This document shows, one piece after another, positions 36,480 through 49,200 of a DNA stretch of 64,000 nucleotides. The stretch spans positions 124,001-188,000 of the forward strand of contig MU401494.1 in NCBI GenBank assembly GCA_022579005.1, in the 5' to 3' direction. Below the pieces are notes generated by a model. The model saw nothing but the letters and a program-made list of their open reading frames with translations. It searched no databases and was not told where the DNA came from. The DNA comes from Poronia punctata (lineage: Eukaryota > Ascomycota > Sordariomycetes > Xylariales > Xylariaceae). Each line of letters starts with the position of its first letter. Position 1 is the first letter of the stretch. The position numbers were made by a program, and so were the translations under genes.

Positions 36480-37646
36480 GGATAAGCGCCCAGCCGAAAT
36501 CCCCTCCTGAGTTCTGGGATAGGCTCTCTGAGATTCCTCTATGTGCGGGCGCACTACGGGAACCCGATCGCGGAAAGTCGTATACAAATATCGCGCCCCG
36601 CCGTGCCCAACGATGTGCCTTTTTCTGGAAATCTCGCTAGGTTTGCGAGATGCGGTGGTCCAAATCTTGTTGATCTCCGAGGAGTAGGTTTCTCTGCTAA
36701 ATTGTCCCAACACGACTTCATATGAGCTGACGCGTTGACAGAGTACCCACCACCCAATTCAACAAGACACATTGAGATACCCAGTTCGCCTAGCGCCGAG
36801 TCGACGAGCGATTCCGAGATGAGTTAAGACCAAATCGGCGTCCTCTCGAGGCCCTGCCTTTGAAAGGCACCTGCTCGCCGGCCCTCGTTGGAAGCCTCCC
36901 CCCCCCCCCCTTCTGATTAGGAGTTCCGGGCATTCAAAGCTAGCCATAGAACGTTCAGGAATGAAGATCTCGTCATGGCCAAGATCCTGCCGGTAATCTA
37001 TGGTGAGGGTGCCATACAGGAGGAAAGGAATTACTTGTTCACCGAGTTTGACACCCATCACGGGACGAAACGGCCACAAAACCGAAGCCCGACGCCTACG
37101 ATGGGGCCAGCCCAGCCTCGAGGAGATGGACGCGGTGATCCGCGCTGACGAGCATGTCTCGAAAATCATTATTCCCACCAAAACACATCCACGCCGCTGT
37201 AGCCCCAAACTTTCCCCCTGGAGGCCAAGGGCCCCTAACGGAGACACGGCCGTTGTGGAGCGGCAAGCGTGCTATGACGGAGGCAGTCGGCGCTCGCGCC
37301 ATGCACTGTTTGCAGAACTATTGAAAGGAGGACGCCTACCTACTCATTCAGCGCGAACTTATCACGCACGCTGGTACCCAGTCAGTCGCTTAGACTGTAC
37401 TGCCTACCATGTAATCCAGCCAGCCAAGCCCGGAGAGAGAGTACCACCAGACAGACCTAAGACCTACATACACTATACTAGATGGCCGGGACGTCCTAGT
37501 CGAGGGGGCTCACTGCGTTTCGAAATCTGCGAGATTTGGCCAAGGAATTCCGAGACAACTTTATCAAGACTGCCAATGCTCATGCCCAGACTAAACCTCG
37601 TCTAGAACCAACAAACAACAACAACAAGAGTTCGGTCCAAGTCTAA
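36480..37646 (+). pseudogene. Frameshifted relic of a lineage-expanded fungal protein family
   Basis: Pieces of one protein appear in order on the + strand but in different frames, so the gene is broken by several frameshifts. The pieces are PPEFWDRLSEIPL (about 36,505), RFARCGGPNLVDLRG (about 36,640-36,685), ILPVIYGEGAIQEERN (about 36,986-37,035), IRADEHVSKIIIPT (about 37,138), RQACYDG (about 37,261) and TAFRNLRDLAKEFRDNFIK (37,512 onward, stop at 37,644). From memory these follow an uncharacterised, multi-copy Sordariomycete family with FWDNLSKIWL, FARHGGPDLSDLRG, HIIPS, RQACYDGA and DLAKEWRDNF blocks. I know no function for it. The overlapping intact frames at 36,759-37,247 (-) and 37,000-37,605 (+) are accidents of this region. 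A C homopolymer at 36,898-36,910 may mark one of the breaks. Confidence 0.65.
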
Positions 37647-37922
37647 TAGTCGTAATAAAAAAACCCCCCCACCCGTCAAGAAACAACCGCAAGAGGGTCA
37701 TATAAAAAGTCTACGGAAAAGGCGGGAAGAGTATCTATCCCGGAAGAGATCCATCTCGGAACGAACTTTCCGACGATAAATAGAAAGTAATGCGATGGTG
37801 ATGTTTTCGGGTTATCCTTATCTCTTTTATGTACTTACTTACTTACTGCTACCGGACATGATTTCGTGTGAACTTGGGACCTAGGGAGGAATCAGGGGTT
37901 GAATGACTAAAGGAGGAAAATG

Positions 37923-37954
<32 letters not shown>

Positions 37955-38546
37955 GATCGAATTTTAAAGCAATCGTGATCAAGCGTTAGATGATCAACAT
38001 AGGGTTATTTATTTATTACTTGTTTATACAAGTAGGTATTACGGTTATACATACCTTTTTGTGATATTTTTGACCTTGTTGATTTTTTATACCTTGCCTT
38101 GTCTAACCTTTACCTAGTTGTCTATCTAGAAGTTACTCATATACTATCTACAGGTAGTATATCCTGACCCTTAGCTGAGGTGATAAACTCGCATATATGA
38201 TATACCCCCTATCTCATCCATCAATCACTTCAAGTATTGGAAAAGCCTAGGTTAGAGAGGAACGCATTACCGGATACCTACTTGCTATACCCGGTAGGGG
38301 ACTTGCGAAGGTAGGTATCTATTAGAAAGTCGGATACGGAGACATTAAACACATGAACAAAGGGTATAGAACGATGTAAATTCATTTGTAGCTTGTTGAT
38401 TCAATCATGATATAATATCTGATTCATATACATTCGTTCCAAAACAAAGACCAATAAATTATCAAGGCAAAACATAGGAAATAAGAGAAAAAAATAGGTA
38501 ACGATCATCTCCAACAAACCCATCCAACATTAGGTATATATCTCCT
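37647..38546. other. NRPS downstream region with 29-A homopolymer
   Basis: About 900 bp that includes an uninterrupted run of 29 A (37,923-37,951). The last part is the 3' region of the NRPS. No open frame or terminator motif of note. Confidence 0.55.
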
Positions 38547-41500
38547 TCACAAAACCAACTTCCCCGTTGGATCAGCAGTCAACTCTCCCAAAGCCCGACA
38601 AAATTCATCCAGCGCGGCATTGACAGTATCGTGATGTAGCGTATGACTAGACACCACAAACTTGACATGAATATGCGGCACGCCATCTGCATTGGAAAAG
38701 GGTAAGACGACAACATGTAATGCGTCGGGAATACTCAGGTCGACAAAGGACCATTGAGCCTGCGCCGAAGTGTTGGAGACGACTTTGGATGTGTTTCTGT
38801 CTTGGACAGTGACTACACTGGAGAGTTCTGCAGTGTCTGGGTCCCATGTGGTAGCGTTGGCGACGATGGTTCGGAAATCCATGTTCACGTAGGGCATACT
38901 GCGCATGTATTGTTTCTGCACATGTCTTAAAAGGTCGAGTGATGTCGAGTCCTCCTTCTGTGGTGCTGCCGTCATGGAAACGCGGAAGGGGGAGATGGTG
39001 ATACAAGGGCCTGAGATTACGTCGACATTGCGGAGGGGTGCGTCTCGTCCGTTGATGACTTGGCCGAAGACGACGTCGCGACGTCCACTGGCCCGCGCGA
39101 GTACAATGGCCCATGCCGCCTTGGCAACAGTGCCTAATGTAATACCGTCGGGCAAGGCGGGGGCGGGGATTTCGCGGAATGGCATGATCCTTGATTTCTT
39201 CTCCTTCTTCAGAGGTGGAGGTGAGGTGCCTCGGCCCAGTGCTTCCGACGAGGGAAGGTTGGTGATCTCGGCGTTCCGGAGGTACTCCTGCCAAAACTCC
39301 TGTACCTGTCCGGAGGCGGCCTGACCACGGAGACGGTAGCGCAGGTAATCGGTAAAGGAGGCCGCGGTGGAATTCGTCGGTAGTGTGCCTTGGAGTGCCG
39401 ACTGAAGGTCCGATGATAGCAGGGGGAACGAGACGGCATCGTATTGTGCGTGTGTTATTCGGACAACGAGAATGTTATCAGAATTGGATCGTGTTATCAG
39501 GTACGGCTGGAAATGCAGAGTGCCATGGGGGACGGGAGAGGCAGCATATTGGAGACACAGCTTCTCGGCGAAATCCTGGATATTCTCCTGCTCGTCACAG
39601 CTGATGGTGGTCAGCCTGATGGAGACGTCGCGCAACACGACCTGGATGACCGCACCGCGCAGAGGAACAAAGACAGTTCGAAGGATGGCATGTCTACGAG
39701 CAAGAGCGTTACAAGCCTCTTCGACATGTTGTGGGTCGACTTGTTTATTACCCAGGTGTAAACGGCCATAATTCACGTTGTCTTCGTGAATGAAGGCCGT
39801 CTGGGCTTCGGTTGTCGGCAGGATATCCTCGACATCTTCGGCCTTGAATTGCGATATTTGGCTTGCCAGTTCTGAATCGAAGAAGGCGTGAATATCGTCG
39901 ATGCCCAGCAAAGAGCCAGGGCGATATTCATCAGCCAAGGCACCAGTGTCTATCGGTACCGCTGCCTCGGCCATTTCTGAGAGAGTCGGGTGTTGGAAGA
40001 TGGTGGCGACTTGCAACTGTAGACCATGTCGCCGGACCTCGCCTGCAAGTCGCATTCCGATGATGGAGTCTCCGCCGAGATGGAAGAAGTCGTCGTCGGC
40101 ACCGATCGTGTGCGGGTCCACCTTGAGAGCCTGGGCCCACAGAGACTGCATCAGCTTTTCATTGTCCGTAACCGGCTGGCGCTTCGGCCCGTTGCTGCCG
40201 GAGAAGGCTTTGATGTCCTCGGGCGTCAGACTTGCCACAGCGTCCCGCAGCTTTCGTCGATCTACCTTGTCGCTGCTGTTGTGCGGGATTTCGGACAGTG
40301 GGAGGATGACTGAGGGGACCATGTATCTAGGAACGGCGCCCCTGAGCAACCGAGTGGCTGCCTCGACTTGTGCCAGGAATTCTGTGGTAGGGGTTAGGAA
40401 GAGGGAATCGTCTGGGCCACTGCTCTTGCTGTTTCCGTCTTGGACAAGGGCGACAAAGGCATAAAGAGCAGGAGGGCCACCTCGCGGCGACACCACTTCG
40501 GCGACGACCTCGTGGACGTTGTTGGAGGAGAAGGAGCGGAGGACGTGGTGTTCGACCTCGCCCAGCTCGATTCGCTGTCCACGAAGCTTGACTTGCGTGT
40601 CTCGCCGTCCGAGATAGCGGATGGTGCCATCTGGATTATACATGACCAGATCACCACTGAAGTAGACCCTCGACTCGGGACCGTCTGGTCGGAACGGACG
40701 TAGCCAGACCGGGTCGGCCATGTACGCGGCCGCCGTCTTCTCCGGGTCGCCGAGATAGCCACGCGTGACGATAGGCCCTTCGAGAACCAATTCGCCCGGG
40801 ACACCGATAGGAGCCAGGCGTGTACGATCCGACGGCATCGTAACCCATCCGACACCTCCGGTAACGTGACCCAGCGTACCATGCTTCCAGCCAGTCTCGG
40901 GCAGCGGTCCGACAGCGCAGATGGTGGCTTCGGCCGGTCCATAACCCGTCACCAAATTCACCTTGGATCCCCAGACCCGCACGTTCTCCTGCGTAATGGC
41001 CTCGCCGCCGAGCATGATGGTATCCACCGTCGGGACCGACTCGGGCGTCAGAAGGCCGAGGAAGGAAGGCGTGAAGATGGCAAAATTGACTCTGTGCCTC
41101 TCGATAAAAGGTACGATGCCGTTGAGCCGATCGGACTCGGAGGGGATGCACAGACATGCACCATTTGTCAGCGCGCCAAATATCTCGTATATACTGGCGT
41201 CGAACGCGTAGGAGGCAAAGTGAAGGGCGCGAGTCGTGGTATCGAGCGTCAAGCAAGATGCCTCGCTGTAACCGCGGATGCTCGTGGCGAGATTGGCATG
41301 CTCCATCACGATACCCTTGGGCTTTCCGGTGCTACCAGACGTGAAGACGATAAAGGCAGCAGCCTGGGGGTTGACTGGCGGTGCATTAAAGTCTTCAGCC
41401 CTTGGTCGCGCTTCCTCTTCCTCAATAGTGACGGGAACAACAATGGCCGTGAGGTTGTCAAAGTCCATCATCTTACTCTCGTGATTCGGAGATGTCAGTA

Positions 41501-43211
41501 CATGTCGGGCCTGGGTCCGGCCGATCATGTGTTGAATACGGTCTTTAGGGTGTGTCGGATCGATGTTGACACAGGCTGCGCCGAGCATGTGAACTGCCGT
41601 CATGGCCACGACAACCCACTTGGACCGATCAAAGACCAACGGGACGAGAGCACCTGGACCGATGCCCCGAGCTGCAAGTTGCTGGGCCAAAATGCGCGAA
41701 GCTGCGCCGAGTTGACCGTATGTCATCTCACCATCCCAGGCCGAGATGGCGGGGGCGTCAGGCCGCTCAACGGCGTGCCGTAAGACGAGGTCGTGTAGGC
41801 AAGCATCGTAAGATGACGGGACAAGCTTGTTCCATGAAGCTAGCTGATTACGGTCGTCGGGACTGACGAGGTCTACCTCGCCCATCCGCATAGACTGTGA
41901 GGTCTGTGATTCTTGTAGTTGACGGAGAACATGCTCAAATTGTCGCACCATTCTGCCCGCCTGAGCGGGATCGATGAGATTGGCGTCGTGGCTGACAGTC
42001 ACCAGCATCTCGCCCTCACCCTTGGCTGGGAGATGGCAGACGAGGACAAAGGCGTAGCTAGCAAAAGCACCGTAGTCCTTGTTCTTGCTTCGAACGTCGG
42101 CAAGTAGCTCGGTCGCGGTGAAGCCTCCGCCTGGCGCCTGAATGCCAAGTTGGCACTGAAAGTTGCAAGCGGCGTCGGCCTCTTTGCCGAGTTGGCGTAT
42201 GTTCTGGATGCCGTAATGCTGATGAGGCATCAGTTCGACGTACTTTTGTTGGACAGCAGCCAGAGAATCCCGGATCGTATCCTGTTGGCTGACCCGGGTA
42301 CGAAACGGGAACGTGGTAAAGGTCGGGCCTGTCACCTCGGCAATGTCGGCCACAGGGGCGCTACGTCCGTTCAGTGTCAATCCGTACACGACGTCGTCCG
42401 AGTCGGTATAACAGGACATGACCGTAGCCCATGCAAGTTGCATCATTGTCGATGCCGTGTACTCTGTCGACACCAGGTTGATATCCTTCACCCTGTACTC
42501 TAGTGACGCGCTGGGATCGGGCACGTATCGGGACGAAGGCAAGGCCGGGAAGACAGGGGCAGCGAGCCCTTCAAATTGGGATTTCCAGAACTCGTCAGAC
42601 CCGCGACTGCGCACCAGATAGTCGATGAAGGTGTTGAAAGGGCGCGAGGGGAGTCCCGAGCCACGGTAGGCCGCATCCACCTGGCTCCACAGCAGCGGCA
42701 GTGATGTTCCATCGTAGAGCGCATGATGGATCTTCATGTGGAAAGCGTAGCTTCCTTCCTCGCCAGTCGTGTTGGGCACGAGAGCGAAGTGTAGCAGTTC
42801 GTCGCCGAGACCCATCGTCACCGCGCCGGCATCGGCTTCATAGGCCTCTTCATCGGCATAAACGTGCCAGCCGATCGGATCCCGAAGCACGACTTGAAAG
42901 GAACCAGCGTCGTCTGATTGGATGACGCGAGTTCGAAGAATCGTGTTGGCTTCTGCCACGGCACCCCAGGCAGACTTGAATCTTTCGATGTCCACCAGGC
43001 TAGCCAGCCGATATTCAGCATTGGCAATGTATTGACCTGGTCGTTTGGCAACCAGAGCGACGAGTCCTTCCTGCAGAGGTGCGCAGGGATAGATATCCTC
43101 GATCTGGTCAACCGATACGCCGCATTGACTAGCAGCCAGCCGGAGCAAGTCATCTTTACCCATCTTCTCGCCTATGAGCTCAAACGGCGCTATCGTCATA
43201 GATCGAGATGA
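38547..43211 (-). other. NRPS module 5 (C4-A5-T5) and terminal CT domain
   Basis: Residues about 4,836-6,389. C4 has HHALYDG (H4998). A5 pocket residues by eye: D-A-Y-I-M-G-G-I-C-K, with Tyr at position 239. The carrier is FFHLGGDSIIGMRL (S5884). The last 430 residues form a condensation-like domain that ends the protein, with THAQYDAVSFPLL (H6089, D6093), GQVINGRD and SGPCITISPFRV. This is the pattern of fungal terminal CT domains, which cyclise and release the peptide. Confidence 0.88.
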
Positions 43212-46200
43212 AGGTCCGGATCGAGTAGCGATGGCGGCCAGGTCGGAAAGTTTTGGTTGTTTGAACACGTCAGCCGTGTTGATGTCGTAGCCCGCCTCTC
43301 TGGCCTTTTGGATCAGAGCCATGGCCGCAAGCGAATCTCCTCCGAGGCGGAAGAAATGACTGTTGGCCCCGATGTTGTCCACAGGGACGCCAAATGTGTT
43401 GGCAAACAAGCATCGGAATTGCCGTTCAGCCTCAGTCTTGGGCTCTATAAAACCACCGCCGTCTTCGTTACTGCTGGGGCCGACTTCTGCTTCGGCGACA
43501 TGGCTATAATCGAGGAGCTCGATCTGGGACATGTCTACCACCAGGGATCGCAGACGACGACGGTCGGCTTTGCCTGTCGCGCTGAGTGGCATCCGACGGA
43601 GGGGAATGTACACGGTGGGAACCATGTAACCCGGTAGCTGTTCCTGCAGACGGGTCTGGGCATCTTGGGCGGCCGAACGGAACTCGGGAGACGGCTCGTA
43701 GAAAATGTCACCTTCCTCCGTCACCACGCTGGCTTCTGTATAGATAAAGGCGACAAGCATCGGACGTCGGGACTGTTCTCCAAACGTTACGAGCTCCACT
43801 ACCGCGTCGCTCCAGCCCGGGTGGCACTGGCGTACATGATGTTCGACCTCGCCCAGTTCAAACCGCTGGCCTCGCAGCTTAACCTGCGTGTCCTTTCTGG
43901 AAATGTAGTAGAGGTTTCCGTCCGCTTTATACTTGACGAGGTCACCAGTCTTGTAAACTTGGTAGGGCGTGTCCCCGAGTGCTCGCAGCCAAGCAGGTGG
44001 TTGAATGAAAACGGCCGCCGTCTTCTCCGGCTCGCCAAGATAGCCGCGGGACACGATCGGACCTTCGATTAGAAGTTCGCCAACACCGCCGGGAGGAACA
44101 GGCTTCTCATGGTCATTGGCATCTACGACCCATGTGCGGCAACCGATGGCCTTGCCTACGTTCCTACCCGTAGATCCTACAACCATACGCGGAGCAGCAG
44201 TGCAGGCCACGGCGCACTCGGCCGGTCCATAACCTTGGTACAAATCAATCTTGTCGCTCCAGATGTTGACCTCGGTGTCAGTGACGATCTCGCCACCTAG
44301 GAGAATGGTCTTCAGCGTAGGCAAGTCTCGGGGGCTCAGGATCCTCGCCACAGACGGGGTGCAGACTAGATAATTGGCCTGCATTCTAGCGACGGCTTGT
44401 GGAAGAGATTGTTTGCGCTCGACGTCCGAGGCCACGCAGATACAGCCACCCATGATGAGAGTGGTGAGCATCTCAATCATACAGGCGTCGAAGGCGTATG
44501 AGGCAAATTGCATGATCCGAGAGTGACGGTCGATGCCGAAAGCCGCCGCATGTGCTCGCGCGCTACTGAGGAATGTGCTGTGCGGCACCATGACACCCTT
44601 CGGCTTTCCGGTCGAGCCGCTGGTAAAGAGCGCATATGCCATGTGGCTTGCCGACGGGGTAGGGAGGCCGCGTGGTTCACCGTCGGTCCAGTCCTGGGCA
44701 TCGTCTCCCACTGTCGCAACGTGTTCTGCAAACTGGGCAACCATTGACGCCTGCTCCACGGATGAGACGACTACGGACGCGTTGGCTTGACGGCAGATCT
44801 CTTCCAGTCGTTGTATCGGTTGGGATGGATCCAGGAGAACAAAAGCAGAGCCAGTCTTCAAAATTGCCAGCATGATGACGGGCGTCCATCGCGACTTTTC
44901 AAAGCAGACGGGAATCAACCTATCAGGCCCGATTAGATACTGCGAGAAATAGGATGCTAATGCTCCGCTGACTCGATCAACTTCCTGGTATGTGAAACTC
45001 CCGTCCCAAGATTCTACTGCGGGAGCGTCGGGCTGGGCCAGGCAGCGTTGCCGGATCACATCATGGATGAGAGAGTTCTCGGGACTCGGTAATGTTCCGC
45101 TCCAGGCGTGTAGCGTCCGCATGCTGTCGGGCCCGACGTGGGAAAGTCCAGCCAGAGGCGTACTGGGGCCGGCCATGATCTGGGTAAGGGTGTGGCGCAA
45201 CGAGTCCACTATGCCGCTGGCCATGTCACGCGTCATAAAAGATTCCCAGTACCCCAGCCCGATATCTATCCGCTCTGGCCCCACCGTCACAAGGACCGAA
45301 ACATCAAACTACGAACGAGGCCGATATGTCAATTAACAGAGTTGGGAATAGAATTCGAACAATGACTTACCTCTGACAGGCCTTCACCCCCGACCAGTTC
45401 TACCGTAACCGACGACCCGTCATCCGGAGCCGCGTGTTTGACGTTTTGCAGCGAGATGACCGTGTTGAAGAGAGAGCCACCTTCCTGTTCCTGGGTAGCA
45501 CGGATGACCTCGGCAAGGGGATAGTGTTGATGGTTCATGCTTTGGATATATTGGCTCTGGTTCTCACGCAGCATGCTCTCCACCCGCTTCGAGCCTTCCA
45601 GTCCCATCCGACAGATAAGCACGTTGATCAAGGGCCCCATAATCTCTGGAGCATTGGGAACAGGCACCTCCCGACCTCCCGAGAGGAAGCCGAAGCAGAT
45701 CGAGTCCGAGTCGAGATATGACTTCAAGACAAGAGCCCATGCCACCTGGAACAGGTTCGAGAGAGCGAGGTCATACGTCTCGCAGAACCGTCGGATAATT
45801 GAACTTTCGCCTATATCAACAGCCATTGTTAGATATCTATCAACGGATGAGGGCTTTCGGACCCCTTCCATGGTGTTGCCCGGGAGGTGGCATGGGGCAA
45901 CACCGTCCAGATACTGTGTCCAATAGTCCTTCGCTGCGGTCGACTGGCTCTGGAGGTACGCGATGAAATCACCATACGCCGGGCCCGGGGAAGAGGCAAG
46001 CGAGGCATCGTCATAAGCCTGTGCCATCTCCCGTAGCATGTTCTGCTGTGAAGCGCCGTCGAGCAAAGCGTGACTCATCACGAGGCCGCATAGGACATGG
46101 CCAGCACTCGTCCTCCCCATTGTCATTTGGTACGCAAGCGACTTTCGGCTGTCGAAGGCGACCCTCGGCTGTTCTTGCAGAGCCTTGAGAAGCCCGGCTT

Positions 46201-49200
46201 CGTCATCTTGTGGAAGAATGCTGACATGGGCAGACACATTCTTCAACACCACTTGGTCCATGAAGTTACGAGCGTTGGTACTCCGGACGAACATTGTTCT
46301 GTAGATCGGGTGGCGGGCCACTATGGTTTTCCACGCCGTCACGGCACGTCCCAAATCCACAGGGCCGGAATCCTTGGCCTGTATCTTCCAAGTAAGTGAA
46401 GTTTGATACTGGTCGGGAGCTTTGGCCTGGCTGAGTAGGATTCCGAGCTGAAGAGGGGAACAAGGATAGACATCTTCAATGTTGTGCGTCTCGACGCCAT
46501 TCTCCTCGGCCGCGCGGTCCAAGAACTTCCGGAGCGACTCATAGCCAAAGTTCATCAGGGGGAAATCGGAAAGGGTGAACTCGCGAGGACGGATCGAAAC
46601 CTGTTCCGCAATGAGGACAAGTGTCTCCTTGCTCCGTTTCACCCAGTCGCGTACGGGTCTGTAGATTGCGGCGAACTTGTTGAAGTGGAAGTCGAAGCAG
46701 AGACGACCGCCCCTGACCTCGGCGAGAACGTCAAAGATGGAAAGGCGCCCGAGTTGATCCGACGAAGCCGACACCTTGGTCTGTGGCATGGCACTCCGTT
46801 GGAAGAGCGAATCTGGCCGCTCAACCTGTCCGTGACGGTCCGAGTAGTCGAACGTGATTTCTGTAAGATGGGTCAAAGCCGGTAGGTGCTGCGACTTGGG
46901 ATGCAATAAAGACGCATAGTGGGCCCATCCATTGCTAGGTGCAGCGCGGTACTGATCCTTTGTCCTACGAATGACGTCCAAGATGTTGTTGCCCTTGGTT
47001 GGAACATGCATCGGCCACATGGTGCTGAAGCAACCGACTGTGCCACTGATGTTGATGTTTGTAGCCCACGGCTCACGACCATGACCTCGGTTCCACAGTG
47101 TTGCTGGGGAGCGATCGGGGAACGTCTGTGCGAAAGCATCGATCAGGGCCGCTTGAAATAACTCGACGGGCTTGGTCTGGAAAGCACCGTTGGCCGATTC
47201 AAGCAGACATGTCGTGGTTTCCTTATCAAGGCTGAAGCTAGCTTGTAACGTGTCTCCAACCAGGTTGGATTTCCCATCCAGTCCCCAGTAGTCAGTCGGG
47301 GCCGTGGGCATCCCTCCATCCAGCCTGGCCTTTTCTGGATCTAGATGTTCGGTCGCATACTGCGCCTGCAGCGAACACCAGGTCGGGAAGGGGAGAGAAG
47401 GCGCTCTGGATATGGAGCCCCTGTTTACGTACTCCTCAAGGTCCTCTACAACAATTCGCCATGACATGGGATCAATGACCAGACGGGGAGCAGCGATAAA
47501 GAGATATTGCTCATGACCGACAGTCATCTTATCGGCCACCAAGATCGGACCTTGTTGGACGTCGACAGTCAATTGGCTCGACGAAATGATTCCATCCATG
47601 GCTTCAGTAGTTGATATAGTGTGCTCCGTAAAAGAATACGAGCCAGCCACATCATCCACGATGCTTTGAACCCATCGCCCTTGCCGGTTTTGGGAGAATC
47701 TGGCACGGAGCATAGAGTGGCTCCGAACAACATCATGGATGGCGCGGCCCAGTGCGTCTCCAGAGATAGGCCGGGTTAGCCGTAGAAGAAGACTCTCGTT
47801 GAAGTGGAGATTCCCAAGCGGCGAAACCTCGAAATACAAGCTCTGGATGGGTAAGAGGTCAAAAGGTTCACCGGTCGACTCCGAAGCGTGCTCCGAAGTC
47901 GGCGGGCCCTGCAGTAAAATGGCGAGCTGCGATATGGTTTTACAACGGAAAATATCGGCCACTGCCACAGTGACACCAGCTGCACGGCACTGCGACGATA
48001 CCTGCATCGCGCTGATGGAGTCACCGCCGAGGCGGAAGAAGTTATTGTGGATGCCGACAGACGACGGGTCCTTGTCCAAGACTTTGGCCCAGATGCCTTG
48101 CAGCATCGCTTCAAACTCCGTCCTCGGCATTTCATTCGACACTGCCGAGGAATTATACTCATCGAGCTGCTCGGGTGTGAGGAGCCCTGCTGCGCATCGG
48201 AGCTTCTTACGGTCCAGTTTGCCGGTTGTGGTGTAGGGCATGTGCGAGAGTGGAAGATAGGCGACCGGAATCATATAGGTCGGGAGTGATTTGGCCATCT
48301 CCATCTCGGCATTCTGGGCCTCGGCGGAGAATTCCCGGTTGGGCTGCATGAGAAAGTCGTTCTCGGGTGGGGGAAAATCGTCTTGGGCACCTTCAGAGTC
48401 GGCCGGGCCACGCCAGCAGACGAATGCGACAAGCATCGGTCGGGCCCCATCTCCCGCTGGTTTCACCACTTCCACGACAGCATCACCGGCACCACGGAAT
48501 GACGAGCGTAAGTGCGTTTCCACTTCGCCGAGCTCTAGGCGCTGGCCGCGTAGTTTGACTTGGTGGTCCTTGCGGGATATAAACTGGAGCGCACCACCAT
48601 CAGTGTAGCGCACCAAGTCGCCGGTCCTGTACACACGACCGGGCGACGTGCCACGAAACTTGACAAGCCATGTCGGCGGCGCTATGAATGCTTCGGCCGT
48701 CTTCTCCAGGTTATTGAGATATCCACGGCCGACAATCGGACCTTCGAGCAAAAGTTCGCCCACGGCACCGAGGGGAAGCAGTTGATTCGGGTCATCCGGA
48801 CTCACGACCCAACCGGTGCTTCCGCAGCAACGACCCAACGTTCGGCTGTCAGTGATGTCTGGACTGACGTACTGGCCTGCGCTCATGATTGTGCATTCGG
48901 CAGGCCCATAGGCCAGCACGAGATTTACATGACATCTCCAAGCATCGAATTCTTTGCGAGTGACGGCTTCACCACCAAACATAAGAGTACGTAAAGTCGG
49001 GAAGTCGGCCGGATTGAGAACTCTGGCAACAGACGGGGTCAAAACTGCCCAGTTTGCCTCCAAGACGGCAACGGCCTGTGCGATATCCTGCCGCTGCATG
49101 TCAGAAGGTATGCAGATACAACCGCCCATCCCCAGCGTTGTTAGATGCTCCATGATTGCTGCATCGAATGCGTACGAAGAGAATTGGAGCGTTCGAGTCT

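Noticed and set aside
37000..37605. 201-codon frame as an intact gene
   Set aside because: It only carries some of the blocks of a broken gene whose other parts lie in different frames.
40866..41783. 305-codon open frame antisense to the NRPS
   Set aside because: It is the mirror of GC-rich coding sequence, with no motif, and overlaps conserved A-domain code on the other strand.
38547..45290. A separate second NRPS gene starting at 45,290
   Set aside because: The frame begins in the middle of a C domain, its first codon is GTG, and a consensus in-phase intron links it to the upstream frame.
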